This document shows positions 10,193-22,146 of a stretch of 43,081 nt of DNA, in pieces (position 1 is the stretch's first letter; each line of letters starts with the position of its first letter). Position numbers and translations under genes: made by a program. The stretch is from Acanthaster planci (lineage: Eukaryota > Echinodermata > Asteroidea > Valvatida > Acanthasteridae): NCBI RefSeq assembly GCF_001949145.1, contig NW_019091705.1, forward strand, positions 145,678 to 188,758. Direction: 5' to 3'. Below the pieces are notes generated by a model, which saw nothing but the letters and a program-made list of their open reading frames with translations, searched no databases and was not told the DNA's origin.

Positions 10193-12420
10193 CGTTGTGC
10201 CGTTACTATCTGACGTGCTTTGCTCCGGCTCCAGTTTCCTTCACTACTACGTGTTTTCAGTTTTATTTCTCAATCACCTTATTTACTTGTTTGTTTTTGT
10301 TCTTGGGGACGGTAAGACTGTTCCTTTTCCCCATGTTTTGATATATATTTTACCATTCGTTTTTTCAGTCTTGTGCAGGTTGGCAGACTGACCCTTATTT
10401 GACGTAGTTTGCTAGGTTCTCGCCTGGTTGCACTCTGTTTCATATATCTGATTTATTGGTATCGGAATACATTTAGTGTGTTTATCTCCATATTTTTGTA
10501 TATACTGTACTAGTTTCTTATCAGAATATCTAGAGAGCAGTTGTCTTGTGATTCTGTATTTGTTTTGGCTCAGTGATTCTGTTTGTTTTCCACCGTATTT
10601 GTAGCTTTCCCCTTTTTTCTGTCTGTATTTTATCTCCCTTTCTATGTATTAGATTCAAGTTTTTAGAGGGAGATTTTAAGAGCTTCACCCCACTTAGAGT
10701 TCTTCACCCATTCGTGGGCCAGGGATCGCTGGTTAGTAAGGATAGTGGTACGGTCGTTGTGGTCCTTGCTCACCTAGGGAATAGGACTGTGCGTAGGTTT
10801 ACTATTCCCTCCCTTTCGGTCGGTTTAGGTACAACTGTGTGATACCCTTGTTTAATCCAGTTCAATTCTGTCGAGCATCGAGATATTCGAGAACTCGCGA
10901 GCGGTGGGTTACTGTTGTACGCGGTACACTGCGCTGCTTGCCCGCGGGCCCTTCGAGATCAAATATCTCTGGTCCGGCTGCTCCACTCCTGCCTTCCAGA
11001 GTGAAGTTGAGTTGCCAATTGAGAGAGCATTCGGGTGACTCAAGCTCACTAACACCCACAGGGTTAGGTGTTGCCAAGGGGCATCATTAGAGCAGAGCTC
11101 TCCTTGTGGGCCATCTGCGAGCACTGAGCATCACTGGCCCTTAGTCTCCCATCTTAGACTTCTGGGCATAACTGAGTTTGCTACTCATGAGATGACACGA
11201 GCAACTCATTGCCCAGCACACCCATAGGGTTAGATGTCATTGTAGTATGCAGGGCCTCCTCAAGCATCACGTTTGGCCCACTCCCGCTCCTCCACGGTAT
11301 GCCCCTCATGTAGGCAGCACGGAGCGTAACTCAGCACTCTGCAGTCAGCTTGGCTTACCGTTTAAAAGAATGCTGCTCGACCCTTACTTCAAGGCTGTTT
11401 GCTCCTCATGCAGTATGGTGCCTTGCTCCACCACTTACTGCGGCCGTAAATTTCGAACTCCTGACAGTCAGGTTTGACCGGGCACAGCCCGCCCAACTTT
11501 GTGGGATGTTTCTTGCCAGGTGTTTCCCTTATTCATGATTGCTGCTATTCATGTGGCTTGTCTGTCAAAGCTCGTGATTGGACGACCCCACGTATGCTGC
11601 CACGCACCAGTCCAACAGAGCGCCCCACACCTTGAACCACTGCTCTCAGTCACCCTTTGCCAGGGGCATTCAAGCATGGGTAGACACTACGTGCTACTGG
11701 GCCTCCCCCTGCCTTGGCCAATGTGGCCTAGTGGATACAATACAGGTCACACATGCACATTGCAGACCACACTGCACGTAGCCAGTCTGCTTTGCAGTTG
11801 AGGCCTCTGTATATCTTATATTGCTCCATCGTCTACCTTCCACCTCTACGCCTGTGCCTCAAGCCAACCATTCTTTGGTGCATCCAGGCGTGCAGTAGAT
11901 GCTGCATTCTACCAGGCCACCCTACGTTGTCTCTGGAATGGCCTCCGGTGAATACCAGACCAGGTCACGCATTCTCAGCGGGAGCTATGGCTCAAATAAC
12001 TCCTATTTTTACACTTTGCATCAGCCCCCAACCGACGCCCAGTCAGCGCTGGTAGCGCCTGGCCAAGAAACAGAGAAGTACGCTACCCTGGTCTACTTCC
12101 CATCATTCTCTTGGCTATCCCAGTGAATAGGACTTAAAACTATGTACGAGCAGCCCACCGAGTGTAACCTTCCCACCACCGGTACCTATTCATGGAGGCC
12201 TGCAGGAGATGATACCGCGCTTTGCCCGCAGATCCCCTATGACTAGCACATGCCTGATACCCCCAGTGTGTGAGGCTTCGTCATTGGGGCACCTAGGCGT
12301 GAACTAGACAACTGCGATCCACAGGTGGACTGAGCTCCATTTTGGCCCAGCCCAGGTGACTAGGCATTCCAATAGCTCAGGTGGACTCCCTGACTGTACT
12401 AAGTTACAGATGGAGTCCAG
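10193..12420 (+). other. DIRS 5' interior, possible decayed gag region
   Basis: This stretch is less AT-rich than the flanks from about 10680 on and has several short overlapping open frames, but none carries a motif I recognise. By position in a DIRS element it should hold gag. No zinc knuckle or other hallmark was seen, so the assignment is by place only. Confidence 0.3.
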
Positions 12421-15400
12421 GATATAAAGGATCAAAAATCAGGCAAAAACTTGACACATAACCACAAAAGACAAAAACAGGAAATAAACTCAGAAGTAAC
12501 GTTATTTTGGACTACAAGTATTTTCAACCGCTCTCCAGTGCAGTTCGTACAGTGGGCATGCAATTATTCAGCATACGAAATTCAGAGCTGCGCACACACA
12601 CATAAAGCACTCACAACGTGGTTTTCAGCCCTGAGTACCATTGATCTCCATGCAGAGTACACTCAACATCTGGCTGGGGGCGAGGCTGTGGCATGCATTA
12701 GTGACAGTTGGCCTAGTTACCTGCATGCAAGCTGAGCCTATTTCAGGGAAGCTAAAATTTAGGATTTGTACAAATCCTAGCCATTTTTTCAGGATTTACA
12801 TTACATGCCTTTGTATTATGTGTCAACAGGTGGACTAAAAATAGACTGACAAAACATGTCCACAAAATTTGATAAAAGGGACTCCTGGTAGCGGTATCCA
12901 GCTTTTCCGTGTTGAGAGGGGAGGGGGCATCATCCAGCCAGGCTTTAGTAAATTTCTGTTGCTAGCAATTTACTGATATTTGTTGATTTGTCTCATTTTA
13001 AAAGTTATACCAAATACATTTTTTTTCAGGGATGGAGAACTCTTTCAGAACACAGTCACAAATAAGTATTTTTTGGTAATAAACTAGACTGATATGAGAG
13101 TCAATAACAGCGATTAATAATCGTGATCTCTAGGGCCTTAAGTTTAAAACAAAAAATCACACATTTTGAGAAACATTGAGTATTTTGAAACAGTACATTG
13201 TTGGGGGATCCATAGCCCGATAACCATACAGTACTCCAGCATGATCATAAACTTCAACCTCCCAAAATAAGCCAATAAATTTTAAGCCCAGAGTTACATA
13301 AATGTTCAGCAACCTTTCTTCACAGGCAAAAAACATTGACAAAAATATTGGAAGGCACTTATGATTACAGAGGACTCCAAACAACTACACGTGAAAGTTT
13401 CCAGCTGTTTGATGTAGGCCTACGTAAGGGCTGAGGGTTTTAAGAGAGCGTCTCCTTCTCCCCATCCCCCCAAAATCATATGAATTAGGAGATATTTAAG
13501 TCAACACAATCTAGCTATTTGACCGTTGCTCTTATGTTCCATTAGTTATTGCCAAATATGAATTCAGTCTGCTCATTATATGTTTGGTTTACGAATAAAA
13601 AGGAAAGGCCGATCAACAGCACACTTTGTGCCTGAACCCTCTGATGCACCGACCCCGCATTTAACTAATCATGGTGCCCCTTCTGTCTATGATAGACGGC
13701 CACTTGTAATCATGCCCAACCTCAAAGACACTTGTAATGGTATTTAAATTGATTTGAGGGTGTGTCTGGTTGTCTACCAATGCCTACAAATCTGAGAAGA
13801 AAGGTCAGAGTATGGTCACAGTACCCTTTATCTAGTGGGGGGCCACCAAGTCAACAAAAAATGTGACCCCCCCACAACATGAAACTACCCAGACAGCTGT
13901 CTAGACAGTTCAGAGACACATCAGAGAGACTGACAATTTATATAGGACAGGCCCTGGCTGGCCCAGGCAGCCTTTGAGTAAATAATCCGATAAGGCCATG
14001 TGGCAAAGAGAGTTATTAGTACATGTTCCCATGGGACTTAGCAAGAGGCAGGCTCTGGTAAAACTTATACAAGCCAAGGGGAAGTCCCTACCTCAAAGGC
14101 GACTAAACTAGGTTATTCAGCATGGGCAGAGGTATGATGTAATATAGTGTCTTCGCATTTGGCAGTAAAAAATTTTTTAAATTAAGAAATTATGAAAATG
14201 ACCGTCCATAGCTGACGGAGGGTGCTCTACTGCCTCTGCGTACTGTGTTCCCAATCAGTATAGCATCGCTCTCACCTTTTCATCACGATCATCATGCCCA
14301 CAATGCAATTCTCTGTTTTTGTTCCTCAATTATTAAGATAAGTAACTGTTTCATTTTAATAAAAATCAGATTTCTACAACATTGTGTATTTATACATCTT
14401 TAATCAAAAAGATATACAAACAAAATGAACATGTTGAACACTTCTAAGAGAGATCATTGATGAACTTATTCCCATACAGGAACCCTGCATATTATAAAGC
14501 CAGCTATGCTGACCGAGGTTATTCTTATAAAATAGGAGGTTTCTTCACAAATTTAGGTTTATAAACCCAAATAAAAAGCATAACAAAATATGAACGTTAT
14601 AGGGGTAACCAATTGGTCAGTCAGAAGCCCCTAATCCGACAAAAACGGAACTGAATTTTTTATATCGGCGGGTGGTTTAATGCAGGATACCAGTCCCGAC
14701 CTCGATGTAGCAGGTGTGCGCAACAATCCTTCACTGGAAACCGCGCATGGATAGAGCGTGCACCATAGATTTGGATATTGTAATGAACAGTAAACACTTT
14801 CTGTTGAGACCGCACATGGATATGGACAAAGATCACTGCCTGTCCACATCAACGTGCGTCCTCAACAGAAAGTGTTCACACTGCAAAAGTGCACTCACGT
14901 GCAATTGCACCTTACAGCTGTTGCTTGTTGTTCCTGCCATTCGGGCATAAATAACAAGGAGCCCTGTGATTGGTCAGTGTAACCATCAGTGCGCCGCAGC
15001 CAACTGCCATTTCAACCATTCAGTCCAGTCGCAGCTAAGTAGTACACACACATACGGAAAGCGACTGCAGCCAATTGCCATATTTTGTATATTTCTTTAC
15101 AATTCATGAGGTTCTCTTGTTTATCTTCACCTAGTTTGCTCAAGAATGGGTGTGGTGAACTTCCCGTGTAATGGTGCTGATTTAATTCCATCCATCCCTA
15201 TACGGGAGAAACCTTTTGTAAACTAACCAGTGGTCACAAAGTGTTTGGAGACAAAATACTGGAACACCACTCAAATCCTGCTCTGTCTTCTCCTCAATCC
15301 TTGTAGGCAGCGCTGGGAGATGCAGACCAAAAGGGAACATCTGCGTGCCCTTATCCCCTTGGGTCTAACGCTAATGGCTACCTCACTTCGCAGGTGCCTT

Positions 15401-16330
15401 CAATGCCAGAATTTGTAGGCACTATCTACAGCAGTAAGGTTCTAGCAGACAGATGAATACCTTTGTCTGCTCGTTCGGCTACCTATCGAATTGATGTCTG
15501 CCCTTCATGCATCTGAAGTCATTATTGAACTCCAATCTTTGTTGATACATGTAATTATTACACGTACACGGGTTCCTGTAGCATTACCTCAACCCCTGTC
15601 AGATTCAATCCAGGCTTCATTGGGACCTAAATTGTTTTACTTCCCATTCCAGTCCTCCCATGGGAATTCAAGTTTTTTAAATCTTGAGATTCCTGTCTTT
15701 ATACATTCTCTGGTATAAAGCTCGGCTCTTGTCCTTTGCCCAGGCTTTTATCACACAAGCATATCTTTGACCCGAGGACGAATCCTGTAAACCTGATTGC
15801 TCTTACCTTTGAGGCACACCCTTGTCAGCAGTTGAAACCAGGGATGGACTCTCAACTACTGGTTTCTACTGGCACTTCCTGATTTTCATGGAATACTCCT
15901 GTTCGCGAAGTCTCCTGTGTTCACATACCCCTGTCCAGCCTACATATGCAAATTTTCCATGTGCCTATTACAATTCGCTGAAAAGACTTGATTATGCATG
16001 CTGCCCCCTCACCCACCACAATGCAATGCGGTCCCACTGCCACGTTCGTCCTTCTTTTCTCAGCACTTATAGTTTACGGATGTGTCTTTTATTACCCCTT
16101 GAATTCTCAAGTTCCGTACCTTTCATGCTGTTGAACTGACTTGATTCCTGTTATGAATTAAAGAGTGTTTTCCTGTCTATTGGTAAGAGTGCTTATTTTC
16201 AAATTTCGTTTCTTGCACACTATGTTTTCTAGGGGTTTTCTGCCCCTTTTCTCTGTGCATCATATATAGGTTGGGTTGTGACCTACTGTGATGTGTTATG
16301 TGGGTATGGCCGTTAAAGGGTTAGAGGGCT
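12421..16330. other. DIRS interior without recognisable coding sequence
   Basis: Mostly AT-rich DNA with only short open frames and no recognised motif. The reverse transcriptase expected upstream of RNase H was not found. The size and composition suggest one or more insertions into the DIRS element. The strong hairpin at 14793-14876 is listed separately. Confidence 0.35.
14793..14876 (+). repeat. Long hairpin: 36-bp stem, 12-nt loop
   Basis: Bases 14793-14828 pair with 14841-14876 without any bulge: 31 of 36 positions are Watson-Crick, including 16 consecutive pairs at the base. The loop is 14829-14840. The size and shape fit a microRNA precursor, but the sequence sits inside a mobile element, and three of the five mismatches are A-C, as in a decaying perfect inverted repeat. 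Part of the 5' arm (ACCGCACATGGATA) has a diverged copy at about 14740 (ACCGCGCATGGATA). Confidence 0.7.
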
Positions 16331-16711
16331 CTTTGCTCACCGTGGTCCGTGCGTTCAAACAATAGCCAAGCCTGCTGGTCTTCTGCCGTCGCCTTCTATG
16401 CCGACTCCCGGCGCTGCAACCGGCAGCTGTGGCATGGCCAAGCAGTCCGGGGGCCCTAGGTAGCTACACCTATGCATTGGGATGAGCGGATTTTCTGCAC
16501 CAATGCCTTTGATCGCTATCGTTGGGAGTATGAGCAATCCCTTCCTTTTGTGCTGCGGGTTCCGGGCATTCCGGGCATTGCGTTGATACGGCGTCCCGCT
16601 TTGGCCTCCGATGTTTGGCCTTTCTTCTGCTTCTATCGGAGTATATTGCCTGAGCCTGTGAAGACTCCTCTCGGGTCTCTCCGGACTTTGCGGCCCTAGC
16701 TTTACGAGGCC

Positions 16712-17203
16712 TTGATGAGGGACTTTATTCGATCTTCAATTCGATCCTGGTCCCGCCTGCTCGGATTTATGGCCAGCCTTGTCGACCTCGTTCCTTGGTG
16801 TCGACTGCGGATGCGGCCACTTCAACTGTATCTCCTGACTCGGTATCGCCGCAAGAGCGATCCGATTTCTACCTTGGTTCCTCTTCTACCAGATATTCAC
16901 AACCACTTTTGGTGGTGGACAATCAGCGAGCACCCGTCAGCGGGTTGTCCCTTTGTTCCTCTGAAGCCAAACATCACAATGACAACTGATGCATCGCTAT
17001 TCGGATGGGGGGCCTCCCTTCCTGTGCTTCATGCATCCGGAGTTTAGGACTTTCCCTTCCGCAACAAACACATCAACCTGCTGGAATTTCAGGCCGTATT
17101 CAGTGCCCTTCGTCACTTCCAGCTGCACTTAGTTGGTGTCTTGGTTCAAATCCAGAGCGACAACTCCACAGTGGTCTACTCTCAAAGAAGATTCATGCAG
17201 TAG
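16712..17203 (+). pseudogene. DIRS-type RT/RNase H remnant
   Basis: One frame is interrupted by a TAG at 17045-17047 and ends at TAG 17201. The first part has the RT-to-RNase H connection typical of DIRS/Ngaro elements (LLGFMASLVDLVPW, then MRPLQLYLL). RNase H follows with all three acidic positions: Asp in MTTDAS with GWGA after it, Glu in NLLEFQA, and Asp in QSDNSTVV. The stop falls where related elements usually carry Trp after a Gly-Val, so it looks like TGG changed to TAG. RNase H would remove the RNA strand after reverse transcription. The RT catalytic motif is not found upstream. The family assignment rests on these motifs and on the terminal structure of the element. Confidence 0.75.
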
Positions 17204-18536
17204 AACAGACACAATATCGAAACATGATTTCGCCAGTCCCTTAGGTACCCAGCAATCTTTAATACCTGGAACATCTAGTGGCGGTTGTTCTGTGCCAGAC
17301 TCCCTCACCTACAGGTCTTGGTTAGACTGTCCCTTTTTAGCAGGGTAGGGTTGCTCGTCTACACACCCCTCTCTGTTACCCAGTGATTCTGCCAGAATTG
17401 GCCAGGAAAGACATCTTTTATTCAGGTTGTTTAAACTTTCCTAAACCTGAGGCCTAATTTTCCCAGATTCATAGTATAACATTTACACTGGGAGTAAAAA
17501 GTTCTCTATTTTCATCGCATGACGAACAGTGTGGGGCTTCAATTCAAATGCCGATAAATGCAGTAACTGACTCTCTTTCTTCTACAGGACTCAGACCTGC
17601 AGTCACCAATCACATCTAGCTGTCTTCTGCTGTCACAGCTACCCAATGTGCTTCCCCAATCAACTTCCATCCCTTAGACTATACTGACTCAAGGTATCCT
17701 CTTTCTGGCATGTCCATTGAGTGTTTCCTTCCTAATAGTTCATTTCCAGTTAGGATTCGTTATGTGTTCTTGACCACTTCCAAAGTCCTCTTCCAAATCT
17801 TTGTAAAGGCTTCATCACCACACATTTTGGTGTAGCTGCCTCTTTTCACTCCCAGTAGCTACTTAATTCCTGGATAGTGGTCTGCTGATGATATCCTCTA
17901 CACATACTCTCTTTGGGTGATAATGCCATGGCGTTCCTTTCACCCACGTCGTAGGCTACAATTCAAAGCCTTGTTCATTCTCTTCTCTTTGACAAGACAT
18001 CTTCGTCTCTAATGTTATAGAGTACTTCGTTCTCCTATTGGCAAGTACTGCCGTCCTTGCCCTAATCTTCGTAATGATATTGGGCCATGAATCAAAGCTG
18101 ATAGGTAAGGTGCCTCTTCTTCTGTCATTACCCTTAAGCTGGTTCCTTGGCCGTTAACTTCATCTATTCCAAATGGCTGATCTTCTCAGACGTCAAACTT
18201 AGCTACCCTATCGCAACCCATGATGCTAGGTTGATATGCATGCACTGTGCAAACACCTTTTGGCAGTGTCTGTCAGACATTATTTACATAGTTATATGCT
18301 AGAATACTCTACACCATTTACCTTATGCTACCTTTAATATGATTTTGCAATGATTTCTGCCAAGGTGTGCTTATAATATTCTCTTCACTGAGGCCATGAG
18401 AACTGCTAACACATCTACCTTCGGCTCTACACTGTGTCTTTGGGAATCCTCCTTTCATGGTCTCACACACTATTAATTTTGGTAACGTTGACTGGCCCTC
18501 TAGCCTAGATGACCAATTTAGACGACATATTCTTGC
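17204..18536 (+). pseudogene. DIRS tyrosine recombinase, N-terminal part, badly decayed
   Basis: This stretch lies between RNase H and the recombinase C-terminus. Short open pieces in several frames and many stops are seen, for example LPELARKDIF near 17385. Its position matches the N-terminal core-binding half of the recombinase, but no catalytic motif could be assigned. It is called by place only. Confidence 0.4.
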
Positions 18537-18660
18537 CACGATTTCCAAGCCGTTTCATCCTTATGGACCTGTTTCAAAGGGGTTTCTGTGATAGAGATTT
18601 GTAAAACTGCTTGTTGGAAGACCCCTACGGCATTCATCTTGGTGACGTTTTGCAGGGGAA
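18537..18660 (+). pseudogene. Tyrosine recombinase C-terminus of the DIRS element
   Basis: The frame (open on to 18920) reads HDFQAV, then FKGVSVIEICKTACWKTPT, then AFILVTFCRG. This is the end of the DIRS/Ngaro recombinase: the family normally has an H-x-x-R box, then a GVS...EIC.AA.W block, then a catalytic Tyr a few residues after a conserved Phe. Here the fourth position of H-x-x-R is Gln and the tyrosine position appears to be Phe, so the enzyme would be inactive even apart from upstream stops. The alignment of the last position is by eye. Confidence 0.75.
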
Positions 18661-18911
18661 TCATACACGTTGACTGGCTGTACTCCGGTTGGCATCACAG
18701 TAACTCAACTGCTGACCATCCCTTACCCTTGCAAGAGGAGACACTCAAGCAATCACGTGAGTTTGGTTTGTGCTCTTCTCATTCTGATAGAATGCTCTAT
18801 CATTGCAATGTATATGTATTTGTATCTGTATTAATCTCATTTGCCTCCTTAGCAGTGATTAGGTGGTGGTGGTGCCTTCCCACGTCCACTGGTTTGGTGC
18901 TACTCTGCACA

Positions 18912-19003
18912 TATTGGTAATCTGCGTAAGTTGCATGCATTAGACTCTCCCCCCCACCTAGAGTGGGTCGAGTCTACTACTGCATACCTACCAGATTACC
19001 AAT
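18912..19003 (+). repeat. DIRS internal complementary region
   Basis: The first half, with GGTAATCTGCGTAAGTTGCA, is complementary to the outer left end (10055-10084). The second half, with CTACTACTGCATACCTACC, is complementary to the outer right end (19167-19213, about 43 of 47). The two halves abut in the order expected if the block templates joining of the two element ends. It lies just upstream of the right ITR, as in DIRS1. Confidence 0.8.
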
Positions 19004-19048
19004 CTCCCTGCTTCCTCCCCATGCGGCCTTAGTGCACTTTGCATGTTG

Positions 19049-19147
19049 AGAAAGAGGAAGAACATGGTGGCCACCTTCACAGGAGTCAAGTGAGTGGGGG
19101 TGCACTACTAGTGATCAGGAATTTAGCGAATGGAAGTAATGGACTAG
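19049..19147 (-). repeat. DIRS right inverted terminal repeat
   Basis: Inverted copy of 10093-10192. The element continues outward to about 19213-19217, where the complementarity to the internal region stops. Confidence 0.85.
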
Positions 19148-19217
19148 GAAATAATGCATGGGTATCAGTAATCTGGTAGGTATGCAGTAGTAAACTCAAC
19201 CCACTGTAGGTCAGAGG

Positions 19218-19711
19218 AGAATTCACATGATTTAAGGTGCTGTGATTTATGCATGAAGAATAATGGGGGTTATTATTTACTGAGCTTTTGCACATAACTA
19301 TTGTGATACACAAACTGTGGTGGAGAGACAAGTAACCACAACACTAAACATGCAGTATTTCAACAGAAGATTTAAACAATGTGGCTACTTTGAAGCAAAT
19401 GCTTTCTTTTTGATTGAGAATCACCACTGAAATAATGGTTTTTTTTTGCTTTGCATAGTTCAAAGTACATTTTGATTTTGTTGAAATGGTATTGAGCGGA
19501 TAGCAGTAGCAACATGCACTAGTGTGTTGCATTCTCCTAGGATCGTAGTCAGCAGATGATGCATAGTGTACACATTGCCTTGATGTAAAAATGATGCAGA
19601 GATCATATCTGATAAAAAGGAAGATTGTTTGTGTTATTTCTCCTATCCTGTTGTGTAAAATAGTTGTGTAACATCTGCACATGCTACGGTGGGAAACTTT
19701 GGCTGACTCAG
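19218..19711. other. Intron 1, unique 3' part
   Basis: Non-coding AT-rich sequence between the DIRS right end and the acceptor of exon 2 (GGCTGACTCAG at 19711). A minus-strand open frame of 173 codons crosses this region and exon 2; it is low-complexity in feel and I do not accept it as a gene. Confidence 0.5.
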
Positions 19712-19855
19712 GTTCGACATTGGACATTGGAAGATGGCTCCATGCAGAGCAATCGTGACATTGTGTCCCGCTTGATAGTGTCCGCCATTCTGAGTGGCTC
19801 CGATGAGTTGTGTGGGACTGCATCCGCCCTGGCGTACAACCTAACCCGTTATCAG
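19712..19855 (+). CDS. Host gene exon 2: PUL-domain protein
   Basis: The acceptor AG is at 19710-19711 and the donor GTACAA at 19856. The exon has 48 codons, phase 0 in and out. The peptide starts VRHWTLEDGS, passes through DIVSRLIVSAILSGSDEL and ends ASALAYNLTRYQ. It continues the helical-repeat pattern of exon 1. In PUL domains this place holds the residues after the LR-N motif and a helix ending in A..LAYN or its equivalent. Joining exon 1 to exon 2 makes no stop and gives FRM-VRHW, so no intervening exon is required. Base composition is richer in GC than the flanking intron, as expected of an exon. Confidence 0.78.
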
Positions 19856-21372
19856 GTACAATCATTCAGAATATGCTGTTGGAACAGAGGGCAATGGTTG
19901 GAATTATGTTAAATCTTTTAATGTTCATATACCATGTTACAGTCAGACTTTTTTTAGGATATGGAACATTGGAATTAGGCTGTTAGACGATTGTGTTGGA
20001 ATTGAACCATTTTGGAATGTGCCATAAAATTGGGCCATTTGGAAAGTACTTTATTTGAATTAAGGCCAACTTCAATCACCAAATATTTGTCAGCCTGTGG
20101 CTGGTATTTAGTTGCAGCCTATACATAAAACATCCCAAGTACAGGGCAAAATGGGCCTATATTGGTCAACTAATATTCACTGATTGAACTTGGGCCAGAC
20201 TATCTTAGCAAATGGGAAATGTTGGAATTAGGCCATTTTGGATAGGCTTGTGTTTTGGTAAAGATCAGTTACCTAGTAACCTTACTATTTTTAAAGAAAA
20301 CTGGATTAATAACCAAACTCAGTAACACTATTTCAGTCATTATCCTGTTATCGAATGGTGAAAACAATAGGAGGACACTATTTGGTCTGAGAAAAATATT
20401 GGTTTTACTCCAAATTAATACTTATTTCAGATATCACCCTCTTACTGTGTCCGCCATGTTTCTAAAAGGTTTATTACCAAAAATTAAACAGTTAACCAAT
20501 TGTTGTCTGTGGTGTTGGGGTCTATAGTGTTCTGTACACCTGTGCAATTTTTAACAAGGGTGTACAAAACTAATGAAGCCAATCAGAGCAGGCAACAATA
20601 GTTTTGTTATACCATGGTAATATATGTATATTTTATTGCAAGATTAATCAAAACACTTTGACAAATTCAAACACTTGAGCAAAATAGATATGAAAGTACA
20701 AGGAAAGTTATTGATTGTGATGTCCTTTGTTGACCTCTGTTTTGTTTTGGTTTGTTTTGTTTTGTGGAGGGAGGAGGGAGAAATCTCAAATTTATAACAA
20801 AAGTGGTTTACAATAGAAACTTGGGATTCATAAAGCACTCGGGGTCGTTGACAGGTTGAATTTTAAGACAATATTTCCATCACATTCCGTTGAAAGGTAT
20901 TGGCAAGATTGAAGCAGCAGATGAGAAGATACAGCAGTATTTGTGAGAGTTTTATATCAACAGTAGTGTCGATCACAGCAGAAAAAGTGATTAGGGCTAA
21001 CTTGTATTCCACAAGCATAGCTGTGAACAGAAGTGTATGAACAGAAGCTTAATAATCTGGGGGCTCCATCACGGTCAATGTAAAGAGAGTAGCATATGTG
21101 AACAAAGCAGTGCTTCAGTGTCCCCCACGCAGTGCACATCTCCCTAAATGATTGGTGCACAGCACCACCGCAGCTATCCACCCTCATACCTGCAAGATTA
21201 CACAATTACAACACAGTAGACACGACATATCAACTGTGGGAAAGATCACCGTTATCCATCTTTGGTTGTGGCCTGACAACATTGCCAGTGGGCTGATACT
21301 CTGAGTTTGTTACTTTAAGCTTGCTAATTTGAGTATCCGTCTGTGGACCCCCCCCCCCGCCATTGATCCCTA
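19856..21372. other. Intron 2, 5' part
   Basis: Non-coding. It contains three loose copies of a TTGGAATTAGGCCATTTTGG-like phrase (about 19968, 19999 and 20222), a (TTTTG)n-like stretch at 20738-20766 and a poly-C run at about 21348-21358. No gene was seen. Confidence 0.5.
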
Positions 21373-22146
21373 ATGTCTACCCCAGGGATCTTACAACTCA
21401 CTTTACAATGTAAAGGGTTTCACGCTTGCCAAGAGAGACATTATACATCTTCTTGCTTCCAAACATGATGTACTTGTGATCCTCCTTCAAGAGTACTTCT
21501 CTCAGACAAGACTAGCGCCGGCATCCCTGGCTTCCACCTTCTTGCCTTCACAACCAGCCTACATCATGGTATTGCCACGTATGTGAAGTCAACTGTGAAA
21601 GACTGCAACGTCATCACCACTTCCACTGACTCCTCTGCTCTTCAATGGCACCTTATCAAACTGCAAGGACTCCACATAATCAACATTTACAAGACCCTCC
21701 TATTTTGCTTGTACCTTGGGACCTACCCTGAGCACCACCTCCTGTGTTGTACGCTGGTGATTTCAACTGCCAGCATACTGACTGGGGATATAACTATAGT
21801 ACTGCCAATGGCGAAGAGCTGTGCAACTGGGCTTCCGAACTTGGCCTCATTCTCCTATTCGATAGAGGCCAACCAGCTACTTTCCACTCCAGCTGCTGGG
21901 ACTTATCTACCAACCCAGACCTGGCCTGGTGGCAGAGCAATTCTGCTGACATCCCTGAAAGATTAATGTTGGACCGCTTTCCACAAAGCCACTACAGACC
22001 GATCATCATCAGGGGCACACACCTTGTGTCCCCAATATGCACACACCAAGCTAAAAAGTGGAACTTCCATAAGGCTGATTGGAACAACTACAGGGAACAG
22101 ACAGATTCCTTAGCAGCCAATCTTCCCTGCCCATGGTCTAACAATA

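Larger units (their letters stand above)
10051..19217 (+). mobile_element. DIRS-type tyrosine-recombinase retroelement, decayed
   Basis: About 100 bp of inverted terminal repeat occur at 10093-10192 and 19049-19147. The outer extensions of both ends (10051-10086 and 19167-19213) are complementary to adjacent parts of one internal block at 18912-19003. ITRs plus such an internal complementary region are the hallmark of DIRS1-type elements, which replicate through a circle and integrate by a tyrosine recombinase instead of a DDE integrase. Inside, in order, lie an RNase H remnant (16712-17203) and a recombinase C-terminus (18537-18660), both in the + frame. The span of about 9.2 kb exceeds the usual 4-6 kb, so other insertions are likely inside, most probably within 12.4-16.3 kb. 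The whole element lies in intron 1 of the host gene, same orientation. Confidence 0.8.

Noticed and set aside
10839-12126. Several 60-100 codon open frames in the DIRS interior
   Set aside because: They overlap in all three frames with no motif; at most they are relics of gag, and I could not confirm any.
19344-19865. 173-codon minus-strand open frame
   Set aside because: It overlaps the well-supported plus-strand exon 2, has no motif, and its composition follows the non-coding flank.
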